Positions 46,845 through 62,461 of a stretch of 64,000 nucleotides of DNA are shown here, one piece after another. A program made the translations under genes and the position numbers. The stretch spans positions 13,917,501 to 13,981,500 of the forward strand of contig NC_134108.1 of NCBI RefSeq assembly GCF_040939455.1, in the 5' to 3' direction. Below the pieces are notes generated by a model, which did no database searches, was not told the origin of the DNA, and was given only the letters and a program-made list of their open reading frames with translations. The stretch is from Microcebus murinus (Eukaryota; Chordata; Mammalia; Primates; Cheirogaleidae). Position 1 is the first letter of the stretch. Each line of letters opens with the position of its first letter.

Positions 46845-47475
46845 TTTTTTTTGGTAATATCCCAAACAGGAAGTATGGAGAATCAGATTCAAGTTCCAAC
46901 TCCAACAGGTTGTTGGCTGACCGTTAGTGGAGCAAAATTTGAAGTCCACATTGTTTAAACTAAGGGTTTGAGCTCAACAATCCAAGCCCCTGACATTCCA
47001 TAATTCCATTATAGAACATACATTTCTATACCACATTACAGTGAATGAAGAACTTTGCCTCTGCGCATCTCATCTTTAGAACTTTGGTTATTTCCTCCAA
47101 GAAAATTAAGTAGTTAAATAATTCTAATTATTAATTACTGCAACTTACGTTGGCTGCATACTCTTCTTTTACAGAAAAGCAGAATAACAATAAAATAAGT
47201 TATACCAGCTACTCTTAAAAGCTCTGCTGTTCCCACTATAAATTTAACTTGGAAAATAGAGCCTATCCTGAAAGAGTATCTTTTGCATAGCCATTCTTTT
47301 AAAACAAATAATTGTCACTGTTTATTAGAATGATATTTTATTCGGCTTCCTGAAATAAAAGGTTAAGAGTCATTGTGACCTGCGTGGTATCCAATTCTGG
47401 GGTACAGCAGTTAGCAAACGTGTTGAAAGTAGATGAAAACATAAGAAAGGAATGGCAACAGAAAAGAGGTGGATT
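46845..47475. other. Unassigned upstream sequence
   Basis: No recognised gene or repeat apart from a T-run at 46,840-46,852. Confidence 0.45.
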
Positions 47476-47538
47476 GTAGGAGAAAGGACACTCTGGATTG
47501 AGAGTCAGCACCTCAGGGTTCTGGTCTCGGGTTCTCTG

Positions 47539-47840
47539 TTCTCCTTTTTATTTTTTTAGAGATGGTCTTGCTCCGTCACCCAGCCCGGAGTGCAGTGGCT
47601 CAATTATATCTCACTGAAGCCTCAAATTCCTAGGCTCAAATGACCCTCCTGCATTAGCCTCTCAAGTAGCTGGTACTACAGGTGCACACCACCATGCTCA
47701 GTTAATTTTTTTACTTTTTGTAGAGACAGGGTCTAGTTAGGTTGCCCAGGCTGATCTCAAATTCCTGGCTCCAAGCTATCTTCCTGCCTTAGCTTCCCAA
47801 AGTGCTGAGATTATAGGTGTGAGCCACCATGCCTTGCCCA
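47539..47840 (-). mobile_element. AluJ-type Alu, reverse orientation, full dimer
   Basis: The plus strand begins with a T-rich tail and AGAGATGGTCTTGCTCCGTC, shows both Alu arms, and ends GTGAGCCACCATGCCTTGCC. GGTTCTCTG flanks it at 47,530-47,538 and 47,841-47,849 as the target duplication. Divergence is of AluJ type, older than the Alu in intron 1. Confidence 0.92.
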
Positions 47841-47874
47841 GGTTCTCTGGGCTCACCTAGCTTTATAACCTTAG

Positions 47875-48215
47875 TGCTATCATTTGAAAGTTTGTTCCCT
47901 CCCAAGCTCATGTTGAAATTTAATTGCTATTGTAACAGTATTAAGGAAAAGGACTTTTGAGAGGTGATTAGTCTACATGAGATCCATCTTCATTAGTGTG
48001 ATTAATGCCATTATAAAAGGAAAAATTCAGCCCCTTTTGCATCTGGCACTTCCACCTTCCACCATCTGATGGCACACCCAGAAGGCCCTTGCCAGATGCC
48101 ATCACCTTGATCTTGGACTTCCCAGCCCCCAGAACTATAAGTCAATAAATTTCTGTTCACTACAAATTACCCAGTCTCAGATATTCTGTTATAGCAGTAT
48201 AAAATAAACTAAGAC
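47875..48215 (+). mobile_element. MLT1A-type MaLR solo LTR
   Basis: The LTR starts TGCTATCATTTGAAAGTTTG, contains TTTTGAGAGGTGATTAGTCT, GTGTGATTAATGCCATTATA and CACCTTGATCTTGGACTTCC, and ends in AAATAAACTAAGACA. This is the full order of an MLT1A-like LTR, with its polyadenylation signal region AGTCAATAAATTTCTGTTC. No internal retroviral sequence is present, so it is a solo LTR. Confidence 0.85.
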
Positions 48216-48374
48216 ATCTAGATAAATCAATTAATCTCTCTGAGTCTCAGTTTCCTCATCTATAAAAGTAACAGGCTATATTAAAATAATATTTAAGGAT
48301 TCTTTCACTTATAAAATTCTTCTCTGGATGAAGTTTTTAAAGAAATGTGTGGGTTTAAAAGCAAGAATAAGAGC

Positions 48375-48535
48375 CAGAAAATGGTGATTCATGCCTGTAG
48401 CTCCAGCTATTTAGGAGGCTGAGGTAGGAGGATCACTTGAGCCCATGAGTTCTAGGTTGCAATGAGCTATGATCACACTACTGCACTCCAGCCTAGGAGA
48501 CAGAGTGAGACTCCAATTTTAAATAAATTAATTAA
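48375..48535 (+). mobile_element. Alu monomer (FLAM/FRAM type)
   Basis: ATGGTGATTCATGCCTGTAG, GGAGGCTGAGGTAGGAGGAT and CACTACTGCACTCCAGCCTA form a single Alu arm with an A-rich tail. Old and diverged. Confidence 0.85.
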
Positions 48536-48539
48536 TAGA

Positions 48540-48940
48540 AAAAAGATTTAATTTCTTTAGTATTTGTATTCCATAGCAAAGATAACCAAAATCTGAATAT
48601 TTAAGAGCCATTTATGTTTAATAATTTTCTACTATATTTTTGGTTAAAAATTAGGTTTAAAAAAATGAGACAATTTCTAGCTGCCAATTTCTACAATACT
48701 ATGATTATATGGAGCAAGTAACAAAAACACTTTCAATACTGGAGAGAGTTAGAAGTTGAAGTTGGGTAGGCAGCTTTATGCCATGATTTTTTGAGACTAC
48801 AAGCTCTCCTGGGACATGCTGAATGGGCTGAGCACCAAGAATCAATGACATCAAACAGAAGCCTAACCCTCATCTGAATTCTGCCCAAGACTGAGCTTCA
48901 CCTTTTTGGAAGAAAAGAAAGAAAACTTAAAAACTTTAAA
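48540..48940. other. Unassigned upstream sequence
   Basis: No recognised feature between the Alu monomer and MER20. Confidence 0.45.
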
Positions 48941-48942
48941 GT

Positions 48943-49122
48943 CTGGTGGTTTTCAAAGCTAGATGCACCTTAGAATCCTGAGAAGAGTTTTAAAATAATA
49001 GTTATACCCAGGCCCTATCCCATACCAATGAAATCAGAATTTTGCATGAGTTAGCCATAGTTTTTTTTTTTTTTCTTAACTCCACTGAGTAATTTTGATG
49101 TGTTGCCAGTTGAGAACCACTG
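48943..49122 (+). mobile_element. MER20 (hAT-Charlie) element
   Basis: GGTGGTTTTCAAAGCTAGAT, CACCTTAGAATCCTGAGAAG and CCAGTTGAGAACCACTG are the two ends and left interior of MER20. The inverted ends are kept. A T-run of 12 bases sits in the interior. Confidence 0.8.
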
Positions 49123-49124
49123 AG

Positions 49125-50690
49125 TTAATAATGAAACACAAGGAAAAGGAAGGAATGAGAACTGCACAAGCTGGAAAAGAAAAAAGGACAGGTTTTATTT
49201 AGCAACATACAAGTGCACAGGGTTGTACTTGCTACTCTATTCTCTGTATTATGCACAAAACAGGAAGAAATGGGCTTAACCATGAGAATTTGCATGACCA
49301 TAAAAACAAAGAATTTAAGAACAAAGTGATTTTCTAAGGAAAGTAGAAACTACTCTTAAATATTTGGCCAGGAACTAATTGAGTCTTAGGTAGTTAAGGG
49401 TCAAGATGTGGATTTCCTGACTGTATTCACTCTGCTGTATATTTTACTCACCCATGGTCACTCATTTCCTCTGAGTTCATCAATCTGGCCTCTGTTTCCC
49501 TACTGTGATTTCCAGTCCTCACACACACATTCTCACATGAACCTTTCTAAACACTCCCTTGCTCTTTAGATCAACAACACTCATCATATGGGTCCAATAA
49601 AATACCTGACTCACCTCTTCTTCCCAATTTCTAATACCACAACCCTAACCAATACACTTTTTTGGAACTAGTTTAAAAAAACAAGGAAAACACCTCGGAG
49701 GTGGACATGACTTTCTCTGGCTTTTTTATACTCAAGGCTAGTTTCCCCACAATCCTAGATTAACCTTTGTCAGATGCTGTTCACGTCACCAAAATATCAC
49801 TGGGGACATTTTTGCCTATCACATAAAACCTGAATATCCACTTGTCCATCCCATCAACCAACTTCTTATTTCTTCCTATGAAAAATTACTTCTCCAACCA
49901 AGTCAACTGGAGCCAGTCTTCTGATCACCACATTTCACCCATACATCTCCATGAGGAGGCATTGCTGGTTCTCCAGTAAGTAACAGTCCCTAGCACCCAT
50001 GGCCTCTATAGTGCACTTTAGGTGCCAAACAATCTTGCCAGCCCTTGTCTGTTCACACTGAGGGCAGAGAACAGCCAGCCTCTACTTTGATATCTCCCAT
50101 CATAAAATTGTTGCAAAAACCACCGGTCTTGCCCCACAAATCCCTTCTGTCCTGAACTGAATTCCAAGCCTCCTTTTTCCTAATACTTCAGTCCTGTGAT
50201 TTCTGTCTCTTGCATCAGCCTCTTTCAACCTAGGCACTATTTCCACATTCTCCACCTATCCCTTATGTCCACCAGGCCTGCAACCATGTTTCTGATTCCT
50301 ACTGTCAGGTCCCCTCTGACCCAGCCTCTTTCCTCAAAATTGCTTTACCTGTTCTTCCTACCTCTGAAGTCCTGAATCTTTCTACCTGCAATCCAAACTA
50401 CTCCTTTATACCCTTTACTCTGCTTCCCTTCTGAAATTTAAGGTCTTTTCACATCCATTCTTACATGTAACTGACTTCCTGACCATAACTTTGCTAATCA
50501 GATCATAAAAATTCAGCACATTTGGTTAGCCCAGACCCCTGGGCCTGACTTCTCTTGGCCTGCCCAATCCTGGTGCTATCTGAGACCTAACATAGCAGCC
50601 TTGAACACCATCTTCTACAGGACATTTTGTTTCTTTATGCCCACTGCTCTAAGCTATAACTTCCAGGACTGTTTTAACTTGATAGCATAG
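49125..50690. other. Unassigned upstream sequence, pyrimidine-rich
   Basis: From about 49,480 to 50,650 the plus strand is rich in C and T and could be a much-decayed repeat, but no landmark is secure. No gene recognised. Confidence 0.4.
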
Positions 50691-50693
50691 ATA

Positions 50694-50909
50694 TAGTATT
50701 CTTAATCCAAAAATCCAAAATGCTTAAAATACAAAATTTTTTGAGCACCAACATGATTCTCAAAGGAAATGTTTGTTGGAGCATTTCGGATTTCAGCTCT
50801 TTGGATTTGGGATGCTAGGCCAGTATAATACAAATATTCTAAAATCCAAAACAATTTGAAATCTGAAAATACTTCTGGTCTCAAACACTTCAGATAGGGA
50901 TACTCAACC
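50694..50909. mobile_element. Palindromic MITE-like DNA element
   Basis: The left end TAGTATTCTTAATCCAAAAA pairs with the reverse complement of the right end (GGTTGAGTATCCCTATCTGA). The interior holds GAGCACCAACATGATTCTCA and GGAGCATTTCGGATTTCAGC, familiar from a palindromic mammalian DNA-transposon family that I cannot name with certainty. Confidence 0.7.
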
Positions 50910-50911
50910 TA

Positions 50912-51745
50912 TTATTTTCTCCATCAAGGAGCTCTTCTGTTGTTTTGGGTACAGCTTCTCCACACAACAGATTGTTCCCCTTTTAACATGTACTTGTTGT
51001 CCTGACTCCTTCTTGACCCTCTCCTACCACCTAATCCCTTAATCAGTGAGGGACCTGGATGCCTCAGGAGTAGTTACACAGACAAACTTTGAAGTCTGAC
51101 CTTTCTCAAAATCCAAGGGATATATCAGATACCATGATCATTCCAGACTTCTACAGATGGAAGTTGGTGGTGACAAACAAATATAACCGAGACCTGCTAA
51201 ATACTATGCAGACACCAAACTTAGAGTGGCCACAAGCTACTCACAGCTTTAGATATGAAAGGAAGACCACAATGCTGTCCCATAACCCATCCATGACTGA
51301 TTTTCCCCCAGTGATTCAGAAAGTGTTACCCATGGTTAGCCTATGATACCTTGTGAAGGAACAGAAAAATTTAAACAACACAACTTAACTTCAAGCAAGA
51401 TGCCAACGTTATTCATTATCACAGAAAACCACTTGTCCCCAGACTTCTTTATATTCTGTGAGGTGCTATATGCCACAAAATGGCACTTTTCAAGGTGACC
51501 AAAGAAAGCTTTTAGAAGTAGAGCATCAAGCAAAATCAAGTGGCATTCTCTGTCTCTGGTTGCTAGTAACTTTTACCAGCTAGGTCTAGGCCAAATTCAT
51601 TGCAAGGTGAATCAAAATTGACCAAAGCCTTCCAGAGGCCTTCTTTAAATCCCTAAAGGCAATGTTCTTTATAATAACACCACTAACTTATTCCAGCTCA
51701 ACAAATACTTACTGGGCATTTATTTCATGCAAAGCATCGTACCCC
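50912..51745. other. Unassigned upstream sequence
   Basis: No recognised gene. CCAGCTCAACAAATACTTAC near 51,696 may be a short L2-like tail immediately before the older L1. Confidence 0.45.
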
Positions 51746-51749
51746 AATC

Positions 51750-54255
51750 TACAGAATAAAATTACGGATCATATATTCTTCTCATTAGCACATAGGCTAT
51801 TTTCCAAGATAGATCATATGTTAGGCCACAAAACAAGTCTCAGCAAATTCAGAAAAATCAAAATCATTCCATGTACCTTCTCAGATCACAGTGGTATAAA
51901 ACAGGAAATCAATACAGAAGGAATTCTCAAACATAAACAAAGTCATGGAAATTAAACAACCAGCTGCTGAATGATTTTTGGATCAATGATGAGATTAAGA
52001 TGGAAATATTTTTTGAACTGAATGACAATCATGACACAAACATTCAAAATCTATGGGATATAGTAAATGAAGTGTTAAGTGGGAATTTCATAGCCTTACA
52101 TGCCTACATCAAAAAGACAGAAAGATCATAAATTAACAAGCTAATGCCAAGTAACTAGAAAAAGAAGAACAAACCAAACCTGAAGCTAGCAGAAGAAAAA
52201 AATAACAAAGATCAGAGCAGAACTAAACTAAATGAAAACAAACAAACAAAAATACAAATGATCAATGGAACAAAAATTTGGTTCCTTGAAAAGATAAACA
52301 AAATTGATAGACCTCTAGCTAGATTAATCAGAAATAGAAGAGAAAAGACTCAAATAATTTCCATCAGAAATGAAAAAGGAAATGTTACATCTGATACCAA
52401 AGAAATACAAAATATCATCCATGACTGCTAGGAAAACCTTTAGTCACACAAACTATTAATAGAAAATCTAGAGGAAATGGATAAATTTTGGGAAACACAT
52501 GATCTTCCAAGCTTGAATCAGGAAGAAATAAAAATCCCAAACATACCAATAATTAGTAACAAGATTGAAACAGTAATTAAAAAAATATCTCCCAACAAAA
52601 ATATGCCCCAGACTAGACAGATTCACAGACCTATAAAGAAGACATTTAAAATCCTCAACAAAAAAAACCCCAGCAAACTGAATTCAACAGCATATAAAAA
52701 AATAATAAGAATCCACGATGATCAAGTGGGATTCATCCCAAAATGCAAGGATGGTTTGATATGCACAAATCAATAAATGTGATTCACAAAACATAGAATT
52801 AAAAATAAAGAACATATGATCATCTCAATAGAAGCAGAAAAAGCATTTTATATAATCCAGAACTTATACATGATAAAAATCCTCAACAAACTAGGTATAG
52901 AAAGAGTATACTTCAAAATGATAAAAGCCATATATGACAAACCCATAGTCAACATCAAACTGAATGGGGAAAAGCTGAAAGGTTTCCCCCTAAAACTGGA
53001 GTAAGACAAGGATTCCCACTGTCACCACTTCTATTCAACATGGTACTAGAAGTCTTAGTCAAAAGTAATCATGCAAAAGAGAGAAATAAAGGGCATCCAA
53101 ATCAGGAAAAAGGAGATAAAACTATCCCTCTTTGACAATGATATGATCTTATACCTAAAAAACCCAAAAACCCCACCAAAAGACTCATAAAATTAAAAAA
53201 TAAATTCACTAAATTCTCCGGTTACAAAATTAACATAATACTATAATTAACTGCTACAATTTAGTAGCATTTCCATATACTAATAACAGTCCAGCTAAGA
53301 ATCAAATCAAGAATGCAATAAGATTTATAGTACCTACAAAGATATTAAAATACCTAGGAATATACTTAACCAAGGAGGTGAAAGATCTCCACAAGGAAAA
53401 CTACAAAACACTGATGAAAGAAATCATAGATGACACAAACAAATGGAAAAATAGCCCATGTTCATGGATTGGAAGAATCACATTATTGAAACATCCATAC
53501 TGCCCAAAGTGACTTACAGATTCAATGCAATTCCCATAAAAATTCCAACATCATTTCTCATGGATCTAGAAAAAATAATCCTAAACTTCATATGGAATCA
53601 AAAAAGATTCCAAATAGCCAAAGCAATCCTAAGCAAAAAGAACATCTAGAGGCATCGCACTACCTGACTTCAAATTATACTACAAGGCTATTGTTACCCA
53701 AACAGCATGTTACTGGTATAAAGGTAGACACATAGACCAATGGAACAAATAGGGAACCCAGAAATAAAACCATATAGCTACAACCAACTGATTTTTGACA
53801 AAGCAAACAAAAACTGGAGAAGGGACATCCTATTCAAGAAATGTTGCTGGGAAAATTGGACAGCCACATGCAGAAAAATGAAACTTGATCCCTATCTCTC
53901 ACCATATATAAAAATTAATTCAAGATGGATAAAGACTTAAATGTAAGGCATGAAACCATAAAAATTCCAGACGAAAACAAAGGAAAAACTCTTCTACACA
54001 TTGGCCTAGGCAAAGAATTTATGAGACTCCAAAAGCAAACATATTAATAGCACCAACAAAAACAGATAAATGGGAGTCAACTAAACCAAAATGTTTCTGC
54101 ACAACAAGGGAAATAGTGAACAGAGTAAATAGATAACATACAGAACAGGAGAGAATATTTGCAAACTATACATCTGCTAAAGAATTAACATCCAGAATCT
54201 ACAAAGAATTAATACAAATCAGCAAGAAATAAACAACCCCATCAAAAAGTGGGCA
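51750..54255 (+). mobile_element. Older LINE-1 (L1MA/L1PB-like), 5'-truncated, first part
   Basis: The copy begins inside the endonuclease region of ORF2 (AAGATAGATCATATGTTAGG) and continues through the reverse transcriptase region (GATCATCTCAATAGAAGCAG, TTTGACAATGATATGATCTT) to CATCAAAAAGTGGGCA. Reading frames are broken into short pieces by many stops. The FADD polymerase motif reads FDND. The younger L1 interrupts it at 54,255; the remainder resumes at 60,610. Confidence 0.92.
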
Positions 54256-55478
54256 CAGAGACGGCAGCCACCAGTGAGCGGTAAGCCAGTAGCAGATGCG
54301 GCACTAGGCTCCCAAATCCCTTGGGGCACCTCCGTGTGCACAGACCTGAGCCACACGGAAGGCACCATATTGCCTCATTCTCCCCTCCGCCAACCTTACC
54401 CGTGGCTGCCCAAAGAGACAATATAGCCACCAGCTGGAGGCACCTCCAAGGAATGGGATCTTCCCTTTTGGGGCCCTACAGCTGACTAAGGGGAACTTAG
54501 ACTGTGAGCTCCCTACCCGCCAGCCCTCCCAGGTGCTGCTGGCACGGTGATCCCAGGAGAACGGGGCAGACCTTGAGGCTGAGAGACATAGACCCAGCTT
54601 GGGCTCCCTGTGGGCGAATTGGGACTGGCACTCCTCTCACTGGTGGGGATATGGTTTGAACTCTGGGACCCAGAGGTAAGACCTGCAGACCAGATCCCAT
54701 GCAGCGAGGTCTTGCATTGCCCGGGGCACAGAAGGGATATATGTGAACAGCCTACTGAGGTGTGTGTGCCTTCAGGGGCAGATCAGCGTCCTAAAGGGCA
54801 ACCCTCCTCCCAAAGGGAGGCCATGCACCCAGCCCAGGTGGATTTCCTGCGCAGGGAACCTCCTCGCCAGCATCACAGTCTGGGGAAACCTGGTGGAGTG
54901 TGGTCTAGCCTGCTGGCAGAGGCCCAGGAGTAGCTGCAGAGTTGGGGAGGGTAGAAAGAAGCCAGGCCCACTCCAGACTGCGGGTCTCAGACAGCCCCAC
55001 CCCACACGCAGACTTTCTGACTGAGCAGGGCTATTCCAGCCCCTCCCTGACAGCTTTTCCTAGAATCAGAGAACAGAACTTTGACCCCTGCTAAGAACAT
55101 TGGTGGTGCCTGAAGCCAGGCTTACCCAACCCAGCTCCGCCCAGACTCTCTGCTAGACCAGCCCTCACTGAGGGGGAGAAAAGGACACACCTGGAAGTCC
55201 CAGGACCCCACCAACCACCTGAGGCAATAGAGTGCCTCTCTACAGGAACAAGAGCTGATAACAGGACACAAAAACAACAGCACAGCCTGTTTCTCCAAGC
55301 AAGCGCCATCTACTTACAGAGAGAACATCCTGCACACCCTTTTCATGGCACCTACTGACTCATTCTAAAGAGAGTGGTCAAATCTCACCCACAGACACCA
55401 CCTACCAGCTCAGAAACTAAACAAGGCGTGTGAATACCCAAACGAAAACCTAAAAGAAAGAAACAACAACTGATCGAC
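54256..55478 (+). promoter_or_regulatory. 5' UTR / internal promoter region of the lemur-type L1
   Basis: About 1.2 kb of GC-richer sequence precedes ORF1. This is the place and size of an L1 5' UTR, which in other primates holds sense and antisense promoters. Open frames of 60-107 codons on both strands here are not genes. Human L1 5' UTR landmarks are not seen, as expected for a separate lineage. Confidence 0.65.
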
Positions 55479-56425
55479 ATGGGAATAAATCAGCCAAGGA
55501 ACTCCGGAAATATGAAGAACCAAACAGAAAACACACCCCCAAAGAGGAGCACCAGCCCCCTAGAAATGGACACCAACCAAAATCAGGCAACCAAAATGAA
55601 AGAAGAGGAATTTAGAATGTGGATCATAAGAAAATTCAACAACCTGCAAGAACAACTCAATAACCAACACAAAGAACCACAAAAAGCCTACAGGAGCTAG
55701 AACAAAAGTTCACTAAAGAAATAGACACAATAAAGAAAAGTTTAACTGAACTCCTAGAAATGAAGAATCAATTCAGGGAACTACAAAATACAGTGGAAAG
55801 TCTCAAGAACAGGGTAGATCAAACAGAATAAAGTATCTCAGAGATTGAAGATAACACCCTCCAATTGAATAAAACAGTGACAGAGATAGAGCAGAGAAAT
55901 AAGAGAAAAGAGCAAAGCCTACAAGAGATGTGGGATTAAGTGAAGAAACCTAATGTGAGGGTCATACGGTTACCAGAAGGGGAAGAAGACAACACTCAAG
56001 GGTTGGACAAGCTATTTGAAGATATAATAGAGGAAAATTTCCCAGGCCTTGCTCAAAATCTCGATATACAAGTTCAAGAAGCTCAGAGGACCCCTGGGAG
56101 ATTCAATGCAAATAGGAAGACATCACAACATGCAGTCATCAGACTGACCAAAATATCAACTAAAGAGGCCCTTCTAAGAGCTGTAAGACGAAAGAAGCAA
56201 GTAACATACAAGGGAAAGCCAATTCGAGTAACACTAGACTTCTCTAATGAGACTTTACAAGCAAGGAGAGACTGGGGCCCCATTCTCACTATTCTGAAAC
56301 AAAACAATGCCCAGCCTAGAATCTTATTCCCTGCAAAACTAAGCTTCGTATATGAAGGAGAAATAAAGACATTCTCAGATAAGCAAAGGCTCAGAGAATT
56401 CACCAAGACAAGACCAGCCCTATAA
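55479..56425 (+). pseudogene. L1 ORF1 (RNA-binding chaperone), broken
   Basis: ORF1p is a trimeric RNA-binding protein that coats L1 RNA. The N-terminal part starts MGINQPRNSG. A coiled-coil part follows (about 55,700-55,930), then the RRM/C-terminal part containing VRVIRLPEGEEDN and ending TKTRPAL. A one-base loss near 55,690-55,700 shifts the frame, and in the restored phase stops occur at 55,829-55,831 and 55,937-55,939. The C-terminal 161 codons remain open. It is non-functional as it stands. Confidence 0.9.
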
Positions 56426-56521
56426 GAAGTACTCAAAACAGTGTTACATACGGAACACCATAATAAAAACTCACGAATATAAAAACAACCAAAACTCAAA
56501 GATTAAAAGCCAGATATTACA

Positions 56522-60232
<3,711 letters not shown>

Positions 60233-60609
60233 TATATGTATACCATGGAGTACTATTCAGCTCTAAGAAACAATGGTGATATAGCACATCTTATATTTTC
60301 CTGGTTAGAGCTGGAACCCATACTACTAAGAGAAGTATCCCAAGAATGGAAAAACAAGCACCACAGATACTCACCAGCAAACTGGTATTAACTGAGTAGC
60401 ACCTAAGTGGACACATAGGTACTACAGTAATAAGGTATTGGGCAGGTAGGAGTAGGGAGGGGGGTGGGTATATACATACATAATGAGTGAGATGTGCACC
60501 ATCTGGGGGATGGTCATGCTGGAGACTCAGACTTGTGGGGGGAGGGGAGAAAGGGCATTTATTGAAACCTTAAAATCTGTACCCCCATAATATGCCAAAA
60601 TAAATAAAT
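60233..60609 (+). other. 3' UTR and tail of the lemur-type L1
   Basis: Downstream of ORF2 the sequence has a G-rich patch (GTAGGGAGGGGGGTGGG near 60,452-60,468), a second one near 60,536-60,548, and then GGCATTTATTGAAACCTTAA and the terminal AAATAAATAAAT tail. Such G-rich patches are typical of L1 3' UTRs. Confidence 0.85.
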
Positions 60610-61480
60610 AAGTGGGCAAAATACATAAACATACTCTTTTCAAAAGATAGACAAATGGCCAAGAAACATAAAAATATGCTTGATATCACGATAAATTAGT
60701 AAAATGAAAATTAAAACCACAATGAGATACCACCTTATCCCTGCCAGAATCACCACTGAAAAGTCAACAAACAATAGATGTTGGAGTGGCTGCAGTTGAA
60801 AAGGAAACACTTGTACACTGCTGGTGGAATGCTAACTTGTACAACCACTATGGAAAGCCGTATGAGTATTCCACAAAGAACTAAAAGTAGACATACCATT
60901 CAATCCAGCAATCCCACTATTGGGTATCTACCAAAAGGAAAATAAGTCATTTTATCAAAAATACACCTGCACTGGAATGTTTATCACAGCACAACTCACA
61001 ATGGCAAAGATACAGAACCAACCTAAGTGCCCACCAACTGATGAGCGGATAAAGAAAATGTGGTACATATAGCGGGGGGGGGGGGGGGGGAGGAAGGGGG
61101 AGGTTTACTACAGAGTACTACTCAGCCATAAAAAAGGAATGAAATAATGGCTTTTGCAGCAACTTGGATAGAACTGGAGACCATTATCCTAAGTGAAGTA
61201 TCTCAGGAATGGAAAAACGGACACCACATGTTCTCACAAGTGGGAGCTAAACGAAGGATATATATGGTCATAAAGAGCTGTCATAGACACTGGAAACTAA
61301 GAAGTAGGGAGGGTGGTGGGGGTGAGGGATAAAAACCCGCCTATCAAGGACAACATACACTATTCTGGTGACGCTACCCTGAAAGCTCTGATTTCAGCAT
61401 AATACAATTTATCCAAGTAACAAAAAATACGTGTACCTCCTAAAGTTTTTTGATATAAAAAATAAAAAATGTTTAAAAAG
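60610..61480 (+). mobile_element. Older LINE-1, second part (ORF2 end and 3' UTR)
   Basis: The sequence resumes with AAGTGGGCAAAATACATAAA and follows the L1 ORF2 C-terminal order (ACACTGCTGGTGGAATGCTA, CAATCCAGCAATCCCACTAT) into a 3' UTR (AGGGAGGGTGGTGGGGGTGA, GTAACAAAAAATACGTGTAC) and an A-rich end. It continues the copy that starts at 51,750. An unusual G17 run lies at 61,074-61,090. Confidence 0.9.
61074..61103 (+). repeat. G-homopolymer and G-rich patch in the older L1
   Basis: Seventeen consecutive G (61,074-61,090) are followed by AGGAAGGGGGAGG. In L1 this place normally reads as a short sequence leading to TACTACTCAGCC, so the G tract looks like an added or expanded block. Length in the assembly may be unreliable. 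Confidence 0.85.
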
Positions 61481-61483
61481 ATA

Positions 61484-61830
61484 ATTAGATTCTGTCTGAA
61501 ATTTCTGTTCTTCGCTCTACAATAAGGAATATCTCCCCCATAAATCAGTGGAAAAAAGAAGATGCCATGGTTCCTACTTGCACAAAGACCCCTGGAATGA
61601 GAAAACAGCCTGAGTCACTGAGTTGCCTGCCAAGAAGGCTCCCAGACTCTGTCTGCAGAGTTCCTTTCAACTAGGAGGAAGGTGAAAGCCTCCAGTTGCC
61701 CCCCAGAAGCTGCCTCCAAAGATACACATTAAAGGAGATAATTATTCTTCATGAGTGGGCTTTCAGCTTTCTATAGAAAGAATGAGTTAAGGATTGTTCC
61801 AGAGCATTAGTGTTATCACAGATGAGAGAG
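61484..61830. other. Unassigned upstream sequence
   Basis: No recognised feature between the older L1 and the MLT1 LTR. Confidence 0.45.
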
Positions 61831-61831
61831 T

Positions 61832-62460
61832 GTAATAGTTTGCTAGGCTGCCGGAAACAAAGCAACACAAACTGGGTGGCTCAAACATCAGAAATGTATT
61901 GTCTCACAGTTCTGGAGGCCAGACATCCAAAATCAAGGTATGGGTAGGGTTAGTTCTTTCTGTGGGCTATGATAGAAAATTTGTTTCATGTGTCTTTGTA
62001 GCTTCTCATGGTTTGCTGGCGATCCTTGGTGCCCCTTGGCTTATAGAAACATCACCCACTCTCAGCCTTCATCTTCACATCCCTCTCTTCGTCTGTATGT
62101 GTCTGTGTCCAAATTCCTCACCTTCCTTTTTTTCTTTTTCTTTTTAAGACAATGTCTTTCTCTGTCACTCAGGTCTTTTTTTGTCACTCAGGCCGTGTGA
62201 CCTTGAACTCCTGGGCTCAAGCCATCCTCCTGCCTCAGCCTCCTGTAGCTGGGACTACAGGCACACATTACTATGCCCCTTTTTTTTATGGACACCCGTC
62301 ATATTGGATTAAGGCCTACCCTAATGACCTCATTTTCACTCCATTACCTCTCTAAAGACCCTATTTCCAAATAAGGCCATAAATACTGGGGTTTAGGATT
62401 TCAAAATATCTTTTTTGAGGGAGACACAATACAACCTATAATGGAGAAATTTTAAGACCC
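61832..62460 (-). mobile_element. MLT1-type MaLR LTR, reverse orientation, carrying an Alu monomer
   Basis: The plus strand starts TGTAATAGTTTGCTAGGCTG, continues CTCACAGTTCTGGAGGCCAG and GCGATCCTTGGTGCCCCTTG. After the Alu monomer it resumes with ATGGACACCCGTCATATTGG, ending AGACACAATACAACCTATAA. This is the reverse complement order of an MLT1-like LTR. Confidence 0.75.
62128..62288 (-). mobile_element. Alu monomer inserted in the MLT1 LTR, reverse orientation
   Basis: A T-rich tail is followed by GACAATGTCTTTCTCTGTCA, GAACTCCTGGGCTCAAGCCA and GTAGCTGGGACTACAGGCAC, i.e. one Alu arm in reverse. The phrase TTTTTGTCACTCAGG is partly duplicated from the preceding TCTGTCACTCAGG, a small internal tandem duplication. 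Confidence 0.8.
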
Positions 62461-62461
62461 T

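Larger units (their letters stand above)
47480..48330 (+). repeat. MIR SINE split into three pieces by two later insertions
   Basis: MIR sequence is seen at 47,480-47,538 (TTGAGAGTCAGCACCTCAGG), 47,842-47,874 (GGGCTCACCTAGCTTTATAA) and 48,216-48,330 (CAATTAATCTCTCTGAGTCT, then CAGTTTCCTCATCTATAAAA). Joined, they follow the forward MIR order. The Alu and the MLT1 LTR occupy the gaps. Confidence 0.7.

Noticed and set aside
53458..53940. Short reverse-transcriptase-like frames considered as a separate gene
   Set aside because: They are pieces of ORF2 from the older L1, broken by stops, and continue the order of neighbouring L1 segments.
54497..55309. Open frames on both strands in the L1 5' UTR considered as small genes
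   Set aside because: The region is bounded by the L1 target duplication and ORF1, has L1 5' UTR size and position, and the frames have no recognised similarity.
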